DNA of 64,000 nucleotides, taken from the NCBI GenBank assembly GCA_037178855.1, contig JASJZC010000007.1, forward strand, positions 3,162,001 through 3,226,000, written 5' to 3'. The DNA comes from Oscheius sp. JU75 (taxonomy: Eukaryota > Nematoda > Chromadorea > Rhabditida > Rhabditidae). Positions 61,133-64,000 of the stretch are shown here, in pieces (the first letter of the stretch is position 1; every line of letters starts with the position of its first letter). Position numbers and translations under genes: made by a program. The notes beneath the pieces were generated by a model that was not told the origin of the DNA, made no database searches, and saw only the letters and a program-made list of their open reading frames with translations.

Positions 61133-61797
61133 GGATCTCCTTAGAGTGAAGCCTCCTTGCCAACCACATTGTGTTCCATTCACTTTTTATACCTTCCCTG
61201 TAACCTTTTGGAGAGTGACTGTCCCGGCAGTCCGATATAGATTCTATTATGTAGCCTAGCCAGTGTATAGTATGATTTCCATCAAAGTGTATGCAAGTGA
61301 TACCGCGATCATTCCAACTTTTTACTAGACCGTTGTCCCGTTTCATTGTAATTAAAATTTCTGGTTCTAGAGCAAATAAGACTTATTTTTTCAGTGACCA
61401 CTCGACAAAATGTATACCAGAGTGTTTTGACAGATTCCGGAGACCGAAGAAGGCAGATATCGTCAAACACTGTTTCAGCCAGAGAATCAGTCGTTCAAGT
61501 CCCTTGCACGCTCCCTACAGAACTCTGATTGATCTGATTTTATCGTTCCTGTCACATCAATGTTCAGTGCTAACCAGAATCCCTGATCTCCCAAAAAAAA
61601 ACTATCGCAGATGAGCATAACTGGTAAGCTTGAGATATCTTGGTAGGAACAAGCATAGTGGATATTGGCAGAAGACCTACTTGGTTAACTGTAGACTACA
61701 CAGGAGAACGGCATTGGGTCAAATATTCTTCATAGTCTTCGTAAGTTAATAATAACAATCGCACGGCTCGTTAGCTATACAACATTTATTCTACCGT
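61133..61797. other. Convergent 3' region
   Basis: It lies between the stop codons of V-ATPase subunit B and ATP synthase subunit g and should contain both 3' ends. No gene is supported. Confidence 0.6.
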
Positions 61798-62662
61798 CTA
61801 GAAAGAAGTCTTATCTTCAGGAACGTGCTCCTTGACCTTCTTATGAGTGGACTTTGAGACGAAGTCAGAAGGAACCTGGAAAACAGCAGTTAAGATAAAA
61901 TGCGGTATGTACTGCTAGTCTTAATGGTCATATTGCGCCAGTATACAAACCCACCAACATTTTCATGTACGCTCCCTTTGTCTTTCTTCAAAATGGCGTG
62001 GCAGTTTGCTTTTTGGTTGTTCCTTACTTCAGGTTTTCCGAAAAGTCCCTGTTAACTACTTCCCAAGGTTTTTATCTTGAAAAAACGGCGGTAGCGCTTG
62101 TGAACTACTAATTACCAGAAATATCTCAATCCCATGCGGCCAAAACGTTTTCTTGTAAGATATATTTTTCTCTTTAAAGTATATCCCTGAGCTTAGTAGT
62201 TCAAAACACAAGAGCGTAAATATATTGTCTAAAAACGCACCAAATAACCGAAGATGTAACGACGTCCAATCATTTCACCAATGAAGAACCAGAAAACAAC
62301 CTCGAGAGCGACAGCGGTATAGACAAGTCCTTCCTGAAAAGGTCAACATTTTTTTGTGCAGATATGAAAGCAAATTCTCAAAGACAAAAGACATACCCTG
62401 ACGGTGAGAGAAGTGTACTGCTTGTTGGTGATGTACTGGGTAACCTTCTTCCAGTCAGCCTTGACGGCGGGCCAGTCAGCGGTCCTGGGAGGGGCCAGCT
62501 CGTGCTTGGCAACAGCCTAAGCACGAAATTTAACAAAAATCGAACTGGAAAGTGTACCTTTAGGATGGCCAGACGACGAGGGAACTGGGCGGCCTGATGA
62601 CGGTAAATGGCGCCCCAGAGGTTGGCCTGCTTCTCGAAGAAGTTCATCTTACGGGTCGCCAT
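61798..62662 (-). CDS. asg-2: Mitochondrial ATP synthase subunit g
   Basis: Membrane subunit of the FoF1 ATP synthase, important for dimer formation and cristae shape. From ATG 62662: MATRKMNFFEKQANLWGAIY, RHQAAQFPRRLAILK; exon 2 AVAKHELAPPRTADWPAVKA and ITNKQYTSLTVRE; exon 3 GLVYTAVALEVVFWFFIGEM with IGRRYIFGYL, the single TM helix with the GxxxxE-type packing face; exon 4 VPSDFVSKSTHKKVKEHV ending at TAG 61798. Length is about 130 residues, close to the C. elegans ASG proteins, which it matches closely as recalled. The last intron (about 350 bases) is longer than the others. The choice of asg-2 over asg-1 rests only on the presumed X-linked context. Codon bias is like that of V-ATPase B. 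Confidence 0.92.
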
Positions 62663-63559
62663 CTTACCCTCTGAAAAAGTTTCGTACTCACTTTACCCTA
62701 GAAAAAAAGACAAGAGAGCAAAATAAAGTTTTTTGAAATATCAGGAGCGTCTAAAGAATAGTTTTCAAGCCAGCTCTTAAATTACCATTCAGCATATTCT
62801 CGTGCACAAATTGGGAACCGAAAACCAGAAATAAACAATGACAAGAGACAAAAATGGATTTAAATTATATTTGGTCGCTAGAAAACGAAGACCGCCCATA
62901 GGACCGTAGTGCAGCTTTTGCGTGCCGGGACCTGAGTCCTGTGGTCCACGTTTACCTAGCGTCCACGCGAAAAGGAATATTCGATGAAATCTGTCACCTT
63001 GAATAATAGAAAGTAGGTAAATTTTTATTTCTTAAGAGTAGCTTTATTATTCCAGAGGAACTGTTATCTAGCAAATAATTCCCAATTGGCAGGAATAATT
63101 TTGGCAATGGCAAACTAAAAGAGCTGCAGCACTATCTGAACTAAAAATTTGTTCAACAGACTCAAGTACTTATTAAGTCCAGATCCTAATAAAACCATAA
63201 ATTCAACAAAGATCTTCTATCAAATGAAGAAAAACTGGAATTTGGGAGAGTTGAGGCTCTATGTGTTCTAGATGTACAGCTTGATCATGGCGCTTCCAAA
63301 CTCACGAGGTGAAAGTTTTATATTAAAAAAGTACCAAGCAGCGAATGTGAAAACAGACAAGGAAACTATGTACCTTTTCCGACAAGACATGTCATCTTCA
63401 CTTAGGTCAGACGCGTTCAGCAATCGTCTAATTGAGCTCCCAGCTGAGGAATGCTCGTCCAGAAATCACATCTGCATGCTATTCTTACTATTTTTCCTGT
63501 TTCAACCGTTATCTTCTTGGAAACTGGGTATCGCAACTAGAGATATATTATCGTTTCGC
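62663..63559. other. Intergenic, no gene supported
   Basis: Contains the promoter of ATP synthase subunit g at its left end. A plus-strand frame from 63272 might be the 5' part of the aspartic-protease-like fragment, but the joins are not clear. Confidence 0.4.
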
Positions 63560-63893
63560 AGGCATTGTAGTCCAATCCAACGATACTGCCATCATTAAAT
63601 CCATAGATTCTCTACTGAAGTCAAAAACTGTTGCTGGTCTATGTGATTTCGAGGACTTTTACTACATCGAAGTTTCTTTTATGAAGCCTGGCTCTATACG
63701 GAAACAACGTATCTATTTTATACTGCACTGAAAAGGTTTCGTAGTTTGCAAGGCTGTCGACACCGGGATTTCTATGCTTATTGGACCTATAAATGCTATC
63801 ACGGGGCGGATTGTCGACAATGTTTGCAATGAAATAGGACTGCTACATATCAATCTATATCAAGAGGAGTTGGGAGAATCTCCAGCATTGTAG
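63560..63893 (+). pseudogene. Aspartic-protease-like (pepsin A1) C-lobe fragment
   Basis: An exon after a TCGCAG acceptor encodes IVVQSNDTAIIKSIDSLLKS and FEDFYYIEVSFMKPGS. Either by direct shift or by a 27-base intron it continues into VVCKAVDTGISMLIGPINAI, which matches the second catalytic loop of A1 proteases (consensus 'AIVDTGTSLLxGP'). The catalytic Asp-Thr-Gly is kept, but the usual Thr after Gly is Ile. The frame ends with GLLHINLYQEELGESPAL at TAG 63893, well before the usual end of the domain, and no N-lobe with the first DTG was found in the window. It is probably a decayed or partial copy; the rest could also lie beyond the right edge. Confidence 0.42.
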
Positions 63894-64000
63894 TTTTCCA
63901 AACGGAGAGAAAACTGGAAATTTCAGATCAAACATTTCATTCAGTGTCTTTCCAGCATTAGATCAAAAACTAATGCTGAACCATCTCGTGCTCTTCTCCT

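Overview
The window looks like nuclear DNA of a rhabditid-type nematode. The evidence is: many introns of only about 30-50 bases; V-ATPase subunit B and ATP synthase subunit g proteins that match Caenorhabditis elegans closely, as far as I can recall those sequences; a tandem set of Clc-like four-TM proteins (a nematode family); an HMX homeobox of the MLS-2 type; and several start codons lying a few bases behind a TTTCAG acceptor, as expected where mRNAs receive a spliced leader. No species can be named from the sequence alone.

Layout. 20-574 (-): small putative secreted protein. 1645-10500 (-): phospholipase C epsilon (plc-1-like) with RasGEF, EF-hand, X/Y, C2 and two RA domains; its 5' end was not found. 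12014-21597 (-): a very large protein with ankyrin repeats, a long helical (armadillo-like) region, low-complexity Ser/Arg-rich stretches and a C-terminal FERM domain. 23823-24672 (-): type I membrane protein with a possible glycosaminoglycan site. 27295-29548 (-): HMX homeobox factor. 31595-32903 (+): secreted Met/Gly-repeat protein. 32962-36596 (-): three tandem Clc-like genes. 38337-38986 (-): small unknown protein. 41454-42692 (-): tetraspanin. 44315-44706 (+): relic of a LINE reverse transcriptase. 46105-50951 (+): unknown protein assembled from seven exons with one 2.9 kb intron. 52990-53211 and 54410-54733 (+): two paralogous small secreted Cys-rich peptides. 54977-55947 (-): four-TM protein. 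57151-58820 (-): three closely spaced genes (four-TM protein, ubiquitin-like protein, 41-residue membrane microprotein) that look like an operon. 59356-61132 (+): V-ATPase subunit B. 61798-62662 (-): ATP synthase subunit g. 63560-63893 (+): aspartic-protease-like fragment.

Themes. Four-TM and tetraspanin membrane proteins dominate the right half. The housekeeping genes V-ATPase B and ATP synthase g show strong C-ending codon bias, unlike the rest. The C. elegans counterparts plc-1, mls-2, vha-12 and asg-2 all lie on chromosome X as I recall, so the window probably belongs to the X-linked ancestral linkage group. The most novel-looking items are the two Cys-rich secreted peptides, the ankyrin/helical/FERM giant, the three-gene putative operon and the Met/Gly-repeat protein. 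All exon joins were made by eye, so internal boundaries are provisional.
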